From Chryseobacterium sp. c4a (GTDB taxonomy: Bacteria; Bacteroidota; Bacteroidia; Flavobacteriales; Weeksellaceae), in assembly GCF_009900745.1 (NCBI RefSeq), contig NZ_WXVU01000019.1:1-64000 (forward strand): a stretch of 64,000 nucleotides of DNA, read 5' to 3'. The position numbers were made by a program, and so were the translations under genes. Shown piece after piece: positions 14,872-24,377 of the stretch. Position 1 is the first letter of the stretch; every line of letters begins with the position of its first letter. The notes beneath the pieces were generated by a model. That model saw only the letters and a list, made by a program, of their open reading frames with translations. It did not search any database and was not told the DNA's origin.

Positions 14872-15217
14872 GAGCTTTATGAAATTAAAAAAACATTAAA
14901 GACATAACATTTTTTGAGGTCAAATCAACTCTATATCAGCTGCTTTTTTAAATATTCTTTATTTTGATTTAATTCGTTTTCTAAATATAAATTTAATAAA
15001 AAAAAGAAACTAATAAATCAATATAAATAAACAAACCGTAAAAATTTCATACGATTTATTACAACTACCTCATTTATAAATCATTATTTTTTTCATTAAT
15101 TCATTTCCACAACAAATCAGTAATTTAGGATAGATATTTCTAACAAATCCATTGTTAAATTCAACACTAAAAAAAACATTTTAACAACAATTAATAAGGT
15201 TTTTAAAAACTAATAAT

Positions 15218-15571
15218 TCACCTTTTGAATGATTTTCTGAAATCGCCTGGTGTATCACCTGTCATTTTTTTAAAGAATTTTGAAAAATTGGAAGGATCAT
15301 AAGTAAAAATACGGGCAATTTCCGCAACAGATTTATCTGAATTGATAAGCATTTGTTTGGCTTGCTTGATAATTTCTTCGTCATAGAAGTGACAGGGATG
15401 CTGCCCTGTTTCTTTTTTAACGGTATCTGTAAGATGTTTATGAGACACAGCCAAATGTCCTGCAATTTCGTTAACCTCCATAAAATCAGATACATTTCCT
15501 GAAATCACTTCCTGAATATGGTTTTCTAAAAAACTAAAATACTGATGGGTAATCTCTTCACTTCTTTTCAT
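15218..15571 (-). CDS. AraC-type HTH protein consisting of the DNA-binding domain only
   Basis: A 117-residue protein made almost entirely of the AraC/XylS double HTH: first helix-turn-helix in NEIAGHLAVSHKHLTDTVKKE, linker with QHPCHFYDEEIIKQAKQML, second in SVAEIARIFTYDPSNFSKFF, ending TGDTPGDFRKSF. The sensory N-terminal domain of full-length members (about 280-300 residues) is absent, with only 20 residues before the HTH. I see no upstream coding remnant, so it is probably a genuine short regulator. Targets unknown. A copy of the AAAAAGTAGAGTTATT motif lies 92 bases upstream of its start. Confidence 0.8.
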   Translation of the reverse strand: MKRSEEITHQYFSFLENHIQEVISGNVSDFMEVNEIAGHLAVSHKHLTDTVKKETGQHPCHFYDEEIIKQAKQMLINSDKSVAEIARIFTYDPSNFSKFFKKMTGDTPGDFRKSFKR

Positions 15572-15662
15572 CTTGCTTTTTACTTATAATTAATTAAAAT
15601 TATAAAATTAAAAATACGAATTAAAATCCACATGGTGAACTTTTCGGGTAGCAAATAAAGAT

Positions 15663-15678
15663 AATAACTCTACTTTTT
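15663..15678 (-). repeat. Third copy of AAAAAGTAGAGTTATT
   Basis: This 16-mer, read on the minus strand, is identical to the copy at 8266-8281. It stands upstream of the short AraC-type gene and could be an operator, a promoter element or a dispersed intergenic repeat. Confidence 0.45.
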
Positions 15679-15716
15679 TAGTCTTAAAATAAACTCAACT
15701 TATTTCTATAATTTTA

Positions 15717-15938
15717 TTACACTTTTATGATGTAATAAAAAAACAAAAGATCTCCTATCGAGACCTTTTGTTTTGGGATAAAATCGTTTGTGTTTGTAGA
15801 ATCATTATTGTAGTAAATACTATCTTTTTCATCGTTGTGGGAACTGTTTGCAAAAGTATGAAACCTGCAAAATCCTATCAAAAATAAGATGTAGAAAAAA
15901 CACCATTTTTTTGTAAAATTTTTACTACAAAACATCAT
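15717..15938 (-). CDS. Hypothetical small exported protein (doubtful frame)
   Basis: From the ATG at 15938 the frame gives about 73 residues with a basic start and hydrophobic stretch (KKWCFFYILFLIGFCRFHTF) then an acidic, Asn/Asp-rich tail. A strong hairpin terminator lies inside its 3' end, before the stop, which counts against it. A second frame, 15832-15755, codes MKKIVFTTIMILQTQTILSQ plus five residues and stops exactly in the hairpin loop, a better fit to a real gene end. At most one is real. No family recognised. Confidence 0.3.
   Translation of the reverse strand: MMFCSKNFTKKWCFFYILFLIGFCRFHTFANSSHNDEKDSIYYNNDSTNTNDFIPKQKVSIGDLLFFYYIIKV
15733..15773 (-). terminator. Hairpin terminator in the 15.7 kb gap
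   Basis: The stem AAACAAAAGATCTC / GAGACCTTTTGTTT (one mismatch, CTATC loop) runs into TTTTTTTATTAC on the minus strand. It must end a short minus-strand transcript between 15773 and 16450. Three copies of TTGTAGTAA (15808, 15922 and 16176, the last two inverted) lie in that stretch; 15963-16450 shows nothing else. Confidence 0.7.
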
Positions 15939-16450
15939 GAACAAATGCCATTCAACATGCATTATACCGAATAAAAAATAACAATATCAAAAAAAAATAT
16001 ATCTCATTGTTTTTCAACATCATTAATCTATAAAAAGCATAAAAATACTTTCAGATGACTTATTCTTTACCCCATTAAAGTTTCACAAAATGAGTGTTGC
16101 AGGAATAAATACAGATTTGAATTTTACGCATTACAACCAAATTCGTAAAATAAATTATCACAGCTTGTAGAAATATTACTACAAAAAAGCCGACTAATAT
16201 CAGTGTCTTTATCAGTAAATACAGACAAAACTCATAATAAAACCCATCAAAACATGCTGATTTATCTGTATAATTTCATTATTTTTACACCATCAAACGA
16301 AACTATTTAACGCTTAAAAACACAGACGCAAAAAATTAATGACTAAAATTTATTTCCAATCGTTCCTATCTATTAAAAAAACTTCGACTTGTATAAAAAC
16401 TATTATTAACCGTTTTTTGCTCTAGGGCAAGAGACACAGATCAGTTTTGC

Positions 16451-19444
16451 ATGAGAGTTTGGGCATTGTTTTTCACTTGCTTATATTTCAACATATACGG
16501 ACAACGCTATACATCGACTTGGTATAATATTGACAATGGGCTTCCGCAAAGCAGTGCGAAGGCTATTGTCAAGGATAAGTATGGCTTTATCTGGATCTCT
16601 ACTGAAAACGGTCTGGTACGCTATGATGGAAGTTCTTTCATTACCTTTAATAATTTTAAAATAAACAATCTTCACTTCGGAGAATTCATTGGGGATCAAC
16701 GTATGGACAGCATTACGGTTCTTAACGATTTTCAGGAGAACAAAATTCTTATTAAAAATAGGTTCCCCCAGCTTACAAAACTTCACAGCAGTGACAAAAT
16801 AACATACACTACAGGAAAAGAATTTGTGCACAGGGTTGCCAATAATATCTTAGCCTGTAATTTTTACAATGACATCCAATATTATGTAAAACTCAAAAAT
16901 GCTACATACAGTTTTAATGAAAAGAACGTGATCATCTACAAGGATGAAAAAGGGAATAAAACAAAAATATTTATTCCATTTTCCAACAGAGATCTGAACA
17001 ATATGTTCGTATTCAATGAGGTTCTTTTCATTAATGATATGAAGAACAGGAAGACTTATGCTATTTCTAATGGAAAGTTGTCTGTTCATCAAGAACCCAG
17101 CCTTTTTAATGACCCCGAGACAAGGATTTATTGGCAGCAAATAACCAATCAAACCTTTGTCATCAACAATAATGACATTTACATTGTAGTAGGCAATGAA
17201 AACAAACCTGAATTGAAATTCCTTGTGAAATACAATGAAATAGGAAGTCATTCTTATTGTTCCATGTTTTATGGCTGGAAATTCAACAAACTTTATCTCG
17301 GAACTTTAAACAATGGACTCAATGTTTTAAAGCTCTCGGACTTTTATGTTGCCAGAAAAAAAGCGGATTTTTCCAATAATGTTTACTATGCCTCACTTCC
17401 CTTCAGTAAGAATACAATCATTGCAGAAGACGGTACAGAGTTCGGAAGAGACGGAATTGTAAAAAAGTATCCATTTGGTAATAGTGACAATTACCTTATG
17501 ATGTATGACAAAACCGGAAATATCCTGATCCGGAAAAGAAACAGCATTATTAAGTTTTATAAGAATTCCAGTTATAGAAAGAAAGATTCAACCTTCATAA
17601 AGCCAGGTTTTGAAGCTTTTTTACAAAGTGGAAATCTTTATGGGATGTCTTTTTCAGGGAATTCTAAAAGCCAGCTTCAGATTTTTAAGAATGATGCATT
17701 TTCAAAGCCGGATTACACCTATGATTTTGATAGCTTTGTAAATAATTTCTTCCAATACAGTGAAAATGAAATTTTGGTGGGCAACAGTGATGGGTTGTAT
17801 TCTGTAGTTCTTGGAAGTAAAAAGATGACTCCCATCTACAAAAACATTCATGTTAAAAGTATTATCCGGACAAAGGATAATTTAATCTGGGTGATGACCA
17901 ATAAAGATGGCTTTTTTCTCCTCAAAAATCGGAAACTGATCAAAATGCCTAATGACAGGAATAACAATCTGATGTCTGCCCATTTTATTCTTGAAGATCG
18001 AAAAGGATTTTATTGGATATCTTCCAACAACGGCCTTTTTAAGGTTCCCAAAAAACAACTGTTGCAATATGTACAGGATAGAAAAAGTCCTGTTTATTAT
18101 TACCGCTTCACCAAAAGAGACGGATTCCTCACCAATGAGTTCAACGGAAGTTCACAGCCCAATGCCTATGCATTGGAGAATGGAGATTTTGTGTTTCCTT
18201 CAATGGATGGCTTTGTGTTTTTCAATCCGGATAATGTAAGAACTTTCTATCCGGATAAGAACAAAATGTATATAGAAAGGGTAAGGATTGGAAATTCTGA
18301 ACCTCAATATTTCCATCATCTTCTTGATCTTCAAAATAATTATAAAACTGCGGAAATCTTTATTGATGTTCCTTATTTTTCCAATCTGGAAAATCTTTAT
18401 TTAGAGGCTAAAATATCAGGAAAGGAAAACTCTGAATGGGAACCGATTACAACAGGGAAAGAATTAAAATACACCATCAGCAACCTGGCTCCGGGAGATT
18501 ACACCCTCAGCATTAGAATGTTGGTTTCTCCTGATGGAAAGTTTGAACAAAAATCCATCAAATTCAAGATCCAGCCTCTTTTTTATCAGACCTTACTGTT
18601 TCGAGTTTCTGTATCTATCATCATTTTGATTATCATTATTGTGATTGTGCAACTAATGACCAATTTTTTGAGAATAAAGAACAGAGTTCTGAAGCAGATT
18701 GTTCACAATAAAAATTCAGAGCTGAAAGAAACTTCACTTAACCTGGAAGTGGTAAAAAGTGATCTACGAAAAGAAACCGAATACCAGAAAAAATTGGTAG
18801 AAACCATTAGTCATGATATCACTACTCCTATTAGATTTATTGCTATGCTCTCGCAAAAGCTTCATGAATCTGATGATCTGGAGCTTCAAAAAAAATATTT
18901 TGACAGTATTTATAAGTCATCTGAGCAGCTTTATCAGTTCACTCTCAATTTAAAGGAGTATACTGAACTGTATAAAGCTGAGAACATCTTCGAAGAAGAG
19001 GAATATCCGATCAACAGGATTCTTGAGATCAAGAAAAAGCTCTTCTGCGAAATTGCCAAAGAAAGAGGGACTACAATCATTAATACAGCAGCAATGAATG
19101 TGTCCTCAAAAGTCAATGAAAGTATTTTAACTGCTATTATTCACAATATTCTTGATAATGCCGTAAAAAATACGTTTGATGGGGAAATACACCTTAATGC
19201 AATAGAAATTAATCAGAAAATCACAATAATAATCTCTGATACTGGAACGGGAATGCCGGACGAACAGATCAATATGTACATGAATTTATTCAGAAATCCT
19301 AAATTGGAAACTCCCAGCTTTAAAGGAAAAGGATTGGGATTACATATGGTTATTCATTTGGTAAAGAAAATCAATGCTGAAATCAGTTTCAGACATAACC
19401 AGCCTCAGGGAACCATTGTGGAATTAATGCTCAAAAAAAACTAA
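16451..19444 (+). CDS. Membrane sensor histidine kinase with reg_prop beta-propeller sensor
   Basis: A 997-residue protein. A signal peptide (residues 1-18) leads into a periplasmic two-component-regulator propeller (blades such as DKYGFIWISTENGLVRYDG, DRKGFYWISSNNGLFKV) and a Y_Y_Y-type domain near residues 600-705. One membrane span follows (about 715-735), then a coiled linker, HisKA with the phospho-acceptor His788 in ETISHDITTP, and HATPase_c boxes IIHNILDNAVKNT (N), SDTGTGMPDE (G1) and GKGLGLHMV (G2). Unlike hybrid HTCS regulators it has no fused receiver or DNA-binding domain; the LuxR-type regulator six bases downstream supplies them. The ligand is unknown. Confidence 0.9.
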   Translation: MRVWALFFTCLYFNIYGQRYTSTWYNIDNGLPQSSAKAIVKDKYGFIWISTENGLVRYDGSSFITFNNFKINNLHFGEFIGDQRMDSITVLNDFQENKILIKNRFPQLTKLHSSDKITYTTGKEFVHRVANNILACNFYNDIQYYVKLKNATYSFNEKNVIIYKDEKGNKTKIFIPFSNRDLNNMFVFNEVLFINDMKNRKTYAISNGKLSVHQEPSLFNDPETRIYWQQITNQTFVINNNDIYIVVGNENKPELKFLVKYNEIGSHSYCSMFYGWKFNKLYLGTLNNGLNVLKLSDFYVARKKADFSNNVYYASLPFSKNTIIAEDGTEFGRDGIVKKYPFGNSDNYLMMYDKTGNILIRKRNSIIKFYKNSSYRKKDSTFIKPGFEAFLQSGNLYGMSFSGNSKSQLQIFKNDAFSKPDYTYDFDSFVNNFFQYSENEILVGNSDGLYSVVLGSKKMTPIYKNIHVKSIIRTKDNLIWVMTNKDGFFLLKNRKLIKMPNDRNNNLMSAHFILEDRKGFYWISSNNGLFKVPKKQLLQYVQDRKSPVYYYRFTKRDGFLTNEFNGSSQPNAYALENGDFVFPSMDGFVFFNPDNVRTFYPDKNKMYIERVRIGNSEPQYFHHLLDLQNNYKTAEIFIDVPYFSNLENLYLEAKISGKENSEWEPITTGKELKYTISNLAPGDYTLSIRMLVSPDGKFEQKSIKFKIQPLFYQTLLFRVSVSIIILIIIIVIVQLMTNFLRIKNRVLKQIVHNKNSELKETSLNLEVVKSDLRKETEYQKKLVETISHDITTPIRFIAMLSQKLHESDDLELQKKYFDSIYKSSEQLYQFTLNLKEYTELYKAENIFEEEEYPINRILEIKKKLFCEIAKERGTTIINTAAMNVSSKVNESILTAIIHNILDNAVKNTFDGEIHLNAIEINQKITIIISDTGTGMPDEQINMYMNLFRNPKLETPSFKGKGLGLHMVIHLVKKINAEISFRHNQPQGTIVELMLKKN

Positions 19445-19450
19445 TTTACT

Positions 19451-20062
19451 ATGAATGAAAGAATCTTAATTGCCGATGATCACTATGTAGTCAGAGCAGG
19501 AACCGCTTTAGTCCTTGAATCGGGATTTCCGGAGCTGAAGATAGATTTTGCAGAAAATTATGCACAGGTTAAAAAAATGCTGGAATCTCAGGATTACAGT
19601 CTTATTATTTTAGATATCGATATGCCAGGAACTCAGTATAAAAAGATGATTTCCGAGCTTAAAGCTATACAAAACTCCATCAAAATCCTTGTATTTTCAG
19701 GGTATGATAAAGATGTAGCAATACAATATATCCGGGAGGGAGCAGAAGGTTATCTGAACAAGCAAAGCAGTGAAGAAGAGATTAAAAATGCCGTTCGAAC
19801 AGTGATTGAAAAAGGGTACTTCTATCCGGCAGAATTAATCGGGCTTATTATTCAGAATAAAAAAAGTAATCCTGCTGAAAAGTTATCATCTCGGGAGTAC
19901 GAAATTTTCAAGTTATTAGCAGATGGTAACGGAAATCTTGAAATTGCCAATAAACTCAACATCCAGATGTCGACGGTAAGTACTTACAAAAAAAGGATTT
20001 TCCAAAAACTTGATGTGGCTAATATTGCTGAATTGATCAAGGTGTATGAAATGATGCACTGA
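19451..20062 (+). CDS. Response regulator, NarL/LuxR type
   Basis: A 203-residue regulator with an N-terminal receiver (ADDHYVVRAG acidic pocket, phospho-acceptor Asp55 in LIILDIDMPG, conserved Lys in GYLNKQSS) and a C-terminal LuxR HTH (LSSREYEIFKLLADGNGNLEIANKLNIQMSTVSTYKKRIFQKL). It starts six bases after the reg_prop kinase stop and is clearly its partner. Targets are not evident; the neighbouring MFS gene, 211 bases downstream, is one possibility. Confidence 0.9.
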   Translation: MNERILIADDHYVVRAGTALVLESGFPELKIDFAENYAQVKKMLESQDYSLIILDIDMPGTQYKKMISELKAIQNSIKILVFSGYDKDVAIQYIREGAEGYLNKQSSEEEIKNAVRTVIEKGYFYPAELIGLIIQNKKSNPAEKLSSREYEIFKLLADGNGNLEIANKLNIQMSTVSTYKKRIFQKLDVANIAELIKVYEMMH

Positions 20063-20273
20063 TAGTGAAGTGCCGGAAGCAGGAAAAGAGCCCGAGTTGA
20101 CTGATTATAAACCCATTACCACCTGTTCAATATAAACATCCATCTCCCCTCTTCCAGCCCCCGTCTTATCATCACTCCTTCCTATTATTATCATTGAGAT
20201 AATGATTTTTACAATTAAAAAATAATCAGGAAATTTACGGAACCTTATTTTCTATGAAGCCACTGCATTGTAA

Positions 20274-21485
20274 ATGCAAAAAATTTTGAATCCATTGGAG
20301 AAAGCAGATCAGGGAAGCATACGTTTCCGATATATAAAACTTTGTATTTTCTTTTCCGGACTTTCGGTATTCGCACAGCTTTACCTTTTTCAGCCCATGC
20401 TACCCATGGCTGCTGACCACTTCAAGGTATCTGTGGGAGATACTTCTTTGCTTGTTTCGTCATCTACTATCGGAATGGCCTTGGGATTATTATTTTTTGC
20501 CTTTAAAGCAGATAGTTATTCCCGAAAAGGGTTGATGACCTTTTCATTGGTTTCCTCTGCTTTATTGACCATTATTTCAACCTGGATTCCAAGTCTTACC
20601 CTTTTGATCACTATCGGAATATTCAAAGGGTTTGTTGTATCTGGTGTCTCAGCGGTTGCTCTTGCCTACCTTACAGAAGAAGTAAGTGCTGCAGTTATAG
20701 GATCCGCTATCAGTATGTACCTCAGTGGAAATACTATTGGAGGAATGAGCGGAAGAATATTGGCGACTATTTTAGCTGGTGAATTTGGCTGGCGTAATGC
20801 AGTGTTGGTAATCGGAATAGAAAGTCTGATCTTGGGGATTATATTCTGGAAATTATTTCCGAAATCAAAATTTTTTAATCCACAAAAAACAGATTATCAT
20901 CTGAAAGTAAAACAAATGAAGTTTTTCCTCACCAACCCTTACATGCTCCGTTTATACTTTATAGCAGCGCTTGTGATGGGAGTTTTTGTGAGTGTTTACA
21001 ATTATCTGACCTTCAGACTGGAGGCTCAGCCATTTTCTTTAAGTCACTTTATCATTGCTTTTATATTTCTGATGTATATTTTCGGGGTTTTCGGAACAAT
21101 GACTGTTGGCAGACTTACCAAAAAATTTCCTTCCAATACAATTCTAAAAGTATCCATCCTCTGTATGTTAATGGGAGCTTTATTATTATTGTCAGAAAAC
21201 CTTTATCTTCTCATTTTTGGTCTTGGATTATTTACCTTTTCGTTTTTTGCAGCTCATACAATGACAAGCCAGATGACCGCTCTTTATGCCAGACGTGGTA
21301 AATCTTCAGCCACCTCTATTTACTGGCTGTTCTATTACTTTGGATCAAGTATTCTTGGAAGTGGCACAGGATACCTTCTCCACTCCTATTCCTGGAATGC
21401 TTTCATTGCTTTTCTTATTATTGCTGTAGTGATTGCTCTTCTTCTAGCAACTGCCAATACCTCTCCCAAAGATAAAAAACATTAA
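20274..21485 (+). CDS. MFS transporter, arabinose-efflux/YnfM-like
   Basis: A 403-residue inner-membrane protein with twelve hydrophobic segments in two groups of six separated by a polar loop (about residues 195-220). After helix 2 comes AFKADSYSRKG, the MFS motif A position, and the second half has VGRLTKKFPS at the equivalent place. Overall it resembles the drug/metabolite efflux branch (YnfM, YdhP). The substrate cannot be read from sequence. It follows the two-component pair on the same strand but with its own 211-base gap and no recognised promoter. Confidence 0.85.
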   Translation: MQKILNPLEKADQGSIRFRYIKLCIFFSGLSVFAQLYLFQPMLPMAADHFKVSVGDTSLLVSSSTIGMALGLLFFAFKADSYSRKGLMTFSLVSSALLTIISTWIPSLTLLITIGIFKGFVVSGVSAVALAYLTEEVSAAVIGSAISMYLSGNTIGGMSGRILATILAGEFGWRNAVLVIGIESLILGIIFWKLFPKSKFFNPQKTDYHLKVKQMKFFLTNPYMLRLYFIAALVMGVFVSVYNYLTFRLEAQPFSLSHFIIAFIFLMYIFGVFGTMTVGRLTKKFPSNTILKVSILCMLMGALLLLSENLYLLIFGLGLFTFSFFAAHTMTSQMTALYARRGKSSATSIYWLFYYFGSSILGSGTGYLLHSYSWNAFIAFLIIAVVIALLLATANTSPKDKKH

Positions 21486-21685
21486 TACCACACGGGTACC
21501 ACATTTTCATTTGAAATGAAAAACAATATGAAGCGGCTATACCCTTTTATTTTAACACTTTCTTAATTTTTTGCCTTAAAAATTTAACCTAATATTCACG
21601 GAAACAAAAGCTCACAATACAATGCTAGGCATAATATTTGCTCTTTATATATCACCATATCATCCACTAAAAAATTCAAAATATT

Positions 21686-22099
21686 ATGAACGTAGCAGAT
21701 CTTAAAATCAAAAACTTGGTTGAGTATAAAAATCAGATTTATACGATTACTGAGATTTTTCAGAATATGGAGCAGGCATATTTTGTTAAAATTGAAAATG
21801 ATATTCACGGTATTTCAGTTCCGGCAGATGCTATCAAGCCTATTAAAATAACAGAAGAATGGCTTGAAAAGTTTGGATTTTCAAAAACATATAGTTCAGA
21901 GCAGAGTATCAGATATGAAAGACCGGAAGCTTTTATAAAATACGACATCGACCTGAGCTCCAGAAAAATACTGGAAGGGTTGAAAATTTATGGTAATGCT
22001 ATCAAGTGTAAGTATATCCACGAGTTCCAAAACATTTTCTCGTGTTTATTTGGGAAAGAACCTGCATTACATTTTGGTTACCTAAAGACAGAATCATAG
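21686..22099 (+). CDS. Conserved Bacteroidota hypothetical protein (phage-type small family)
   Basis: A 137-residue cytoplasmic protein. The layout, a beta-rich N terminus ADLKIKNLVEYKNQIYTITEI, a central ITEEWLEKFGF, and a C-terminal KYIHEFQNIFSCLFGKEP, belongs to a family found widely in Bacteroidota chromosomes and prophages, with no known function. Single gene here; no phage genes around it. It ends in a hairpin terminator 25 bases after its stop. Confidence 0.7.
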   Translation: MNVADLKIKNLVEYKNQIYTITEIFQNMEQAYFVKIENDIHGISVPADAIKPIKITEEWLEKFGFSKTYSSEQSIRYERPEAFIKYDIDLSSRKILEGLKIYGNAIKCKYIHEFQNIFSCLFGKEPALHFGYLKTES

Positions 22100-22120
22100 T
22101 TAAATAGTTCTTAGTTATCG

Positions 22121-22160
22121 AAAACCACAGTTTAATATTACAAACTGTGGTTTTCTTTTA
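22121..22160 (+). terminator. Terminator after the 137-residue hypothetical gene
   Basis: The perfect 13-bp stem AAAACCACAGTTT / AAACTGTGGTTTT with an eight-base loop is followed by CTTTTA. Confidence 0.8.
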
Positions 22161-22243
22161 GAGAAAACAGGCAATAAACATAAGCATTGCTTCAACACTA
22201 TATTTTATTATATTTTAATAGAATTTATTATCTTTTCAGACAT

Positions 22244-22975
22244 ATGGAAGACAGGCTATATCAGGATACGGAACTGGTTCAATTTTATGACTATGATAAT
22301 CCAGGAACAGAGGATTATAAACGTTACAGCAGATGGATTAAAAAAGCTGAATCTATATTAGATATTGGTTGTGGAACAGGAACTCTAGCTGTTACAATGG
22401 TTCAGAAGGGTAAGAAGGTAACAGCTACTGATTTTGCTAAAGAAATGCTTGAGGCAGCCCGAAAAAAATCTGATAAAGTAACCTGGATACAAGCTGATGC
22501 CAGATTATTGAATATTCCTGAAAAATTTGACCTTATTATTCTCACTGGACATGCATTTCAGGTATTCCTTACTGATGAAGACAGAGAAAACGTTTTTCAA
22601 ACCATTAAAAATCATCTGAATGATGAGGGTATATTTGTATTTGATTCCAGGAACCCCTTAGTAAAAGACTGGAAAACATGGACAGAAAAAGAGTCTACCC
22701 GCTTCTTTACACATCCACAGCATGGAACTATAAAAGCGTGGAACGCCTGGGAAGGAAATAGTACTACGCTCACATATCATACGTTTTATGAATCTAAAGC
22801 TAAAGGAAAACTATGGCAGGCAAACTCTGTTATTTCTTTTCCCACAAAAGAAAATATCTCTTACCTGCTTGAAAAAGTAGGTTTAAAGATCAAAACAGTT
22901 TATGGAGACTGGGAATTTAATACCTATCATCCAGATAGTGAGGAAATGATCTTTGTGGGAAGTATATCATCATAA
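22244..22975 (+). CDS. Class I SAM-dependent methyltransferase
   Basis: The ATG at 22244 gives 243 residues beginning MEDRLYQDTELVQFYDYDN; the open frame starts 57 bases earlier but those residues are unlike the family. Motif I is ILDIGCGTGTLAVTM, motif II VTATDFAKEMLEAAR, then WIQADARLLNIPEKFDLIIL, followed by the C-terminal beta-strand region with FDSRNP. This is the Methyltransf_25/11 group acting on small molecules; the substrate is unknown. The length is normal and the gene stands alone. Confidence 0.85.
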   Translation: MEDRLYQDTELVQFYDYDNPGTEDYKRYSRWIKKAESILDIGCGTGTLAVTMVQKGKKVTATDFAKEMLEAARKKSDKVTWIQADARLLNIPEKFDLIILTGHAFQVFLTDEDRENVFQTIKNHLNDEGIFVFDSRNPLVKDWKTWTEKESTRFFTHPQHGTIKAWNAWEGNSTTLTYHTFYESKAKGKLWQANSVISFPTKENISYLLEKVGLKIKTVYGDWEFNTYHPDSEEMIFVGSISS

Positions 22976-23075
22976 CTGAGCCGAAAATTCCGAAAAATTC
23001 ACCATGCATAAGTCATTCATTTCGTGCATATTTGTATTAACCTATTTCTTGAATTTAATATAAAAAACACTTGAT

Positions 23076-23429
23076 ATGATTTTAAAAATTATTAATTCCT
23101 TACTTATTCTTACCGCTGTGTTCATGGGTTTTAAGCAGGGAATAGCCATGCTTTCAGGAAAAGCTGAAATGGCCACCATGTTTGGAAAATGGGGATTTGA
23201 TAAGACCGGACTGATGATTAATGGAGCCGTCACCATCCTTGCCTCCATCCTGATATTATTTCCTAAAACATTTGTATGGGGAAATTTTTTGATGGCCGCA
23301 GGTATCTTGTTAATCATCTGTTTTCATCTTTTGGACAAAGATCTTAAAGGAGTACTTATAGAACTTCCTTTTCTTTTTCTTAACCTATTGATTATTTATC
23401 TTCAACATCCCTTTAAAAATCAGCTTTGA
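23076..23429 (+). CDS. DoxX-like four-helix membrane protein
   Basis: A 117-residue protein with four hydrophobic segments (about residues 4-20, 47-63, 70-85 and 95-110) and a small GFKQGIAMLSGKAEMATMFGKW loop after helix 1, the layout of small DoxX-like proteins. Function is not established for this group. The next gene starts one base after its stop, so they are co-transcribed. Confidence 0.6.
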   Translation: MILKIINSLLILTAVFMGFKQGIAMLSGKAEMATMFGKWGFDKTGLMINGAVTILASILILFPKTFVWGNFLMAAGILLIICFHLLDKDLKGVLIELPFLFLNLLIIYLQHPFKNQL

Positions 23430-23430
23430 C

Positions 23431-23868
23431 ATGAAACCTTCCTATTTTGCAACATTATTAGCCATCAGTATTTCGTGTACTGCCTGTGGTCAGTATACGG
23501 TGAATGAAAAACAAACCTCAAGATTACAACCTTCAAAAAAACAAAAGATTATGGATACATCAAAAATATCAGACCCACAAGTAAAACAGGCTGTTGAAGC
23601 ACTTCAGACAGGAGATAAAAGCTGGTACAGTTTTTTTACTGAGAATCCTGCCATGACTGATGATGGCAATACAGTTGATTTTAAATCCTTTTTTGCCAAT
23701 GCTCTTGGTAAAGAAATGTTTCTCAGTATAGATCGGGTGGAAAACGAAGGGAAAAATATCCATGGTAATTTTAAGGCAGGACAATGGGGTACATTTCCGG
23801 TATTCTTCAAGTTTCATAAGAATAGTGAAGGAAAGTTTGACCGCCTGGATATCGGACAGGATAAATAA
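23431..23868 (+). CDS. Probable lipoprotein with SnoaL/NTF2-like domain
   Basis: A 145-residue protein whose first 20 residues form a lipoprotein-type signal with cysteines at 16 and 19 (SISCTACGQY); which is acylated is unclear. The rest, beginning DPQVKQAVEALQTGDKSWYS and containing KSFFANALGKEM, then GNFKAGQWGTFPVFFKFH, resembles nuclear-transport-factor-2-like polyketide-cyclase folds used by many small exported proteins. A second Met (residue 41) would give a cytoplasmic form lacking the signal. It follows the DoxX-like gene by one base. Confidence 0.6.
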   Translation: MKPSYFATLLAISISCTACGQYTVNEKQTSRLQPSKKQKIMDTSKISDPQVKQAVEALQTGDKSWYSFFTENPAMTDDGNTVDFKSFFANALGKEMFLSIDRVENEGKNIHGNFKAGQWGTFPVFFKFHKNSEGKFDRLDIGQDK

Positions 23869-23963
23869 AGATTATCCTTATTAAAATGCACAAGGCTGCC
23901 CCACTCTGAGACAGCCTTTTAGCACTATCTAAAAATCGTGCTGATACTAATGAAGATTGTTTT

Positions 23964-24377
23964 TTAGCTTTTAAAAACTACTTTATTGGCTAGTTTTAAG
24001 GTATAAGCATTCTTATTTTTAGTTAAAGAATACTGCCCTTTTTTATACACTACAGCTTTTTTGGATGCTATTTTATCCAGCACTAAGCTTCCCTCGGATG
24101 AAGGCAGGAATATTTCTGCTTTTCTCTCATCTTCACTAAGGATTACTGCAGCATTAGATGTATAGGATTTTTTTGAATCTACTTCCTTCAATTGTATTTT
24201 TTCTTCAAAAAGTCTTACACAATCATTTTTTATCACTGAGAATGTGTATCCTGCAGATCCTTTACAACCATGTTTATCTTTGTCTGAACCTGCGCCTTTG
24301 GGACTAAGTTGTGCTGAAGCTCCTGTAGCAAACATTACAATTGCCATTGCTGTAATAAATTGTTTTACGTTTTTCAT
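23964..24377 (-). CDS. Conserved exported protein with CxGSAGYT motif
   Basis: A 137-residue protein with a signal peptide (MKNVKQFITAMAIVMFATGASAQ split before LSPKG). Then comes HGCKGSAGYTFSVIKNDC, two cysteines fifteen residues apart that could form a disulfide, and a lysine-rich beta-type remainder. I recognise the HGC-x-GSAGYT pattern as recurring in small exported Bacteroidota proteins of unknown function. No partner genes: it is flanked by plus-strand lipoprotein genes and a 765-base gap. Confidence 0.6.
   Translation of the reverse strand: MKNVKQFITAMAIVMFATGASAQLSPKGAGSDKDKHGCKGSAGYTFSVIKNDCVRLFEEKIQLKEVDSKKSYTSNAAVILSEDERKAEIFLPSSEGSLVLDKIASKKAVVYKKGQYSLTKNKNAYTLKLANKVVFKS

Noticed and set aside
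21686..22099. Prophage remnant around the phage-type hypothetical protein
   Set aside because: No integrase, capsid, lysis or attachment-site features were seen on either side.
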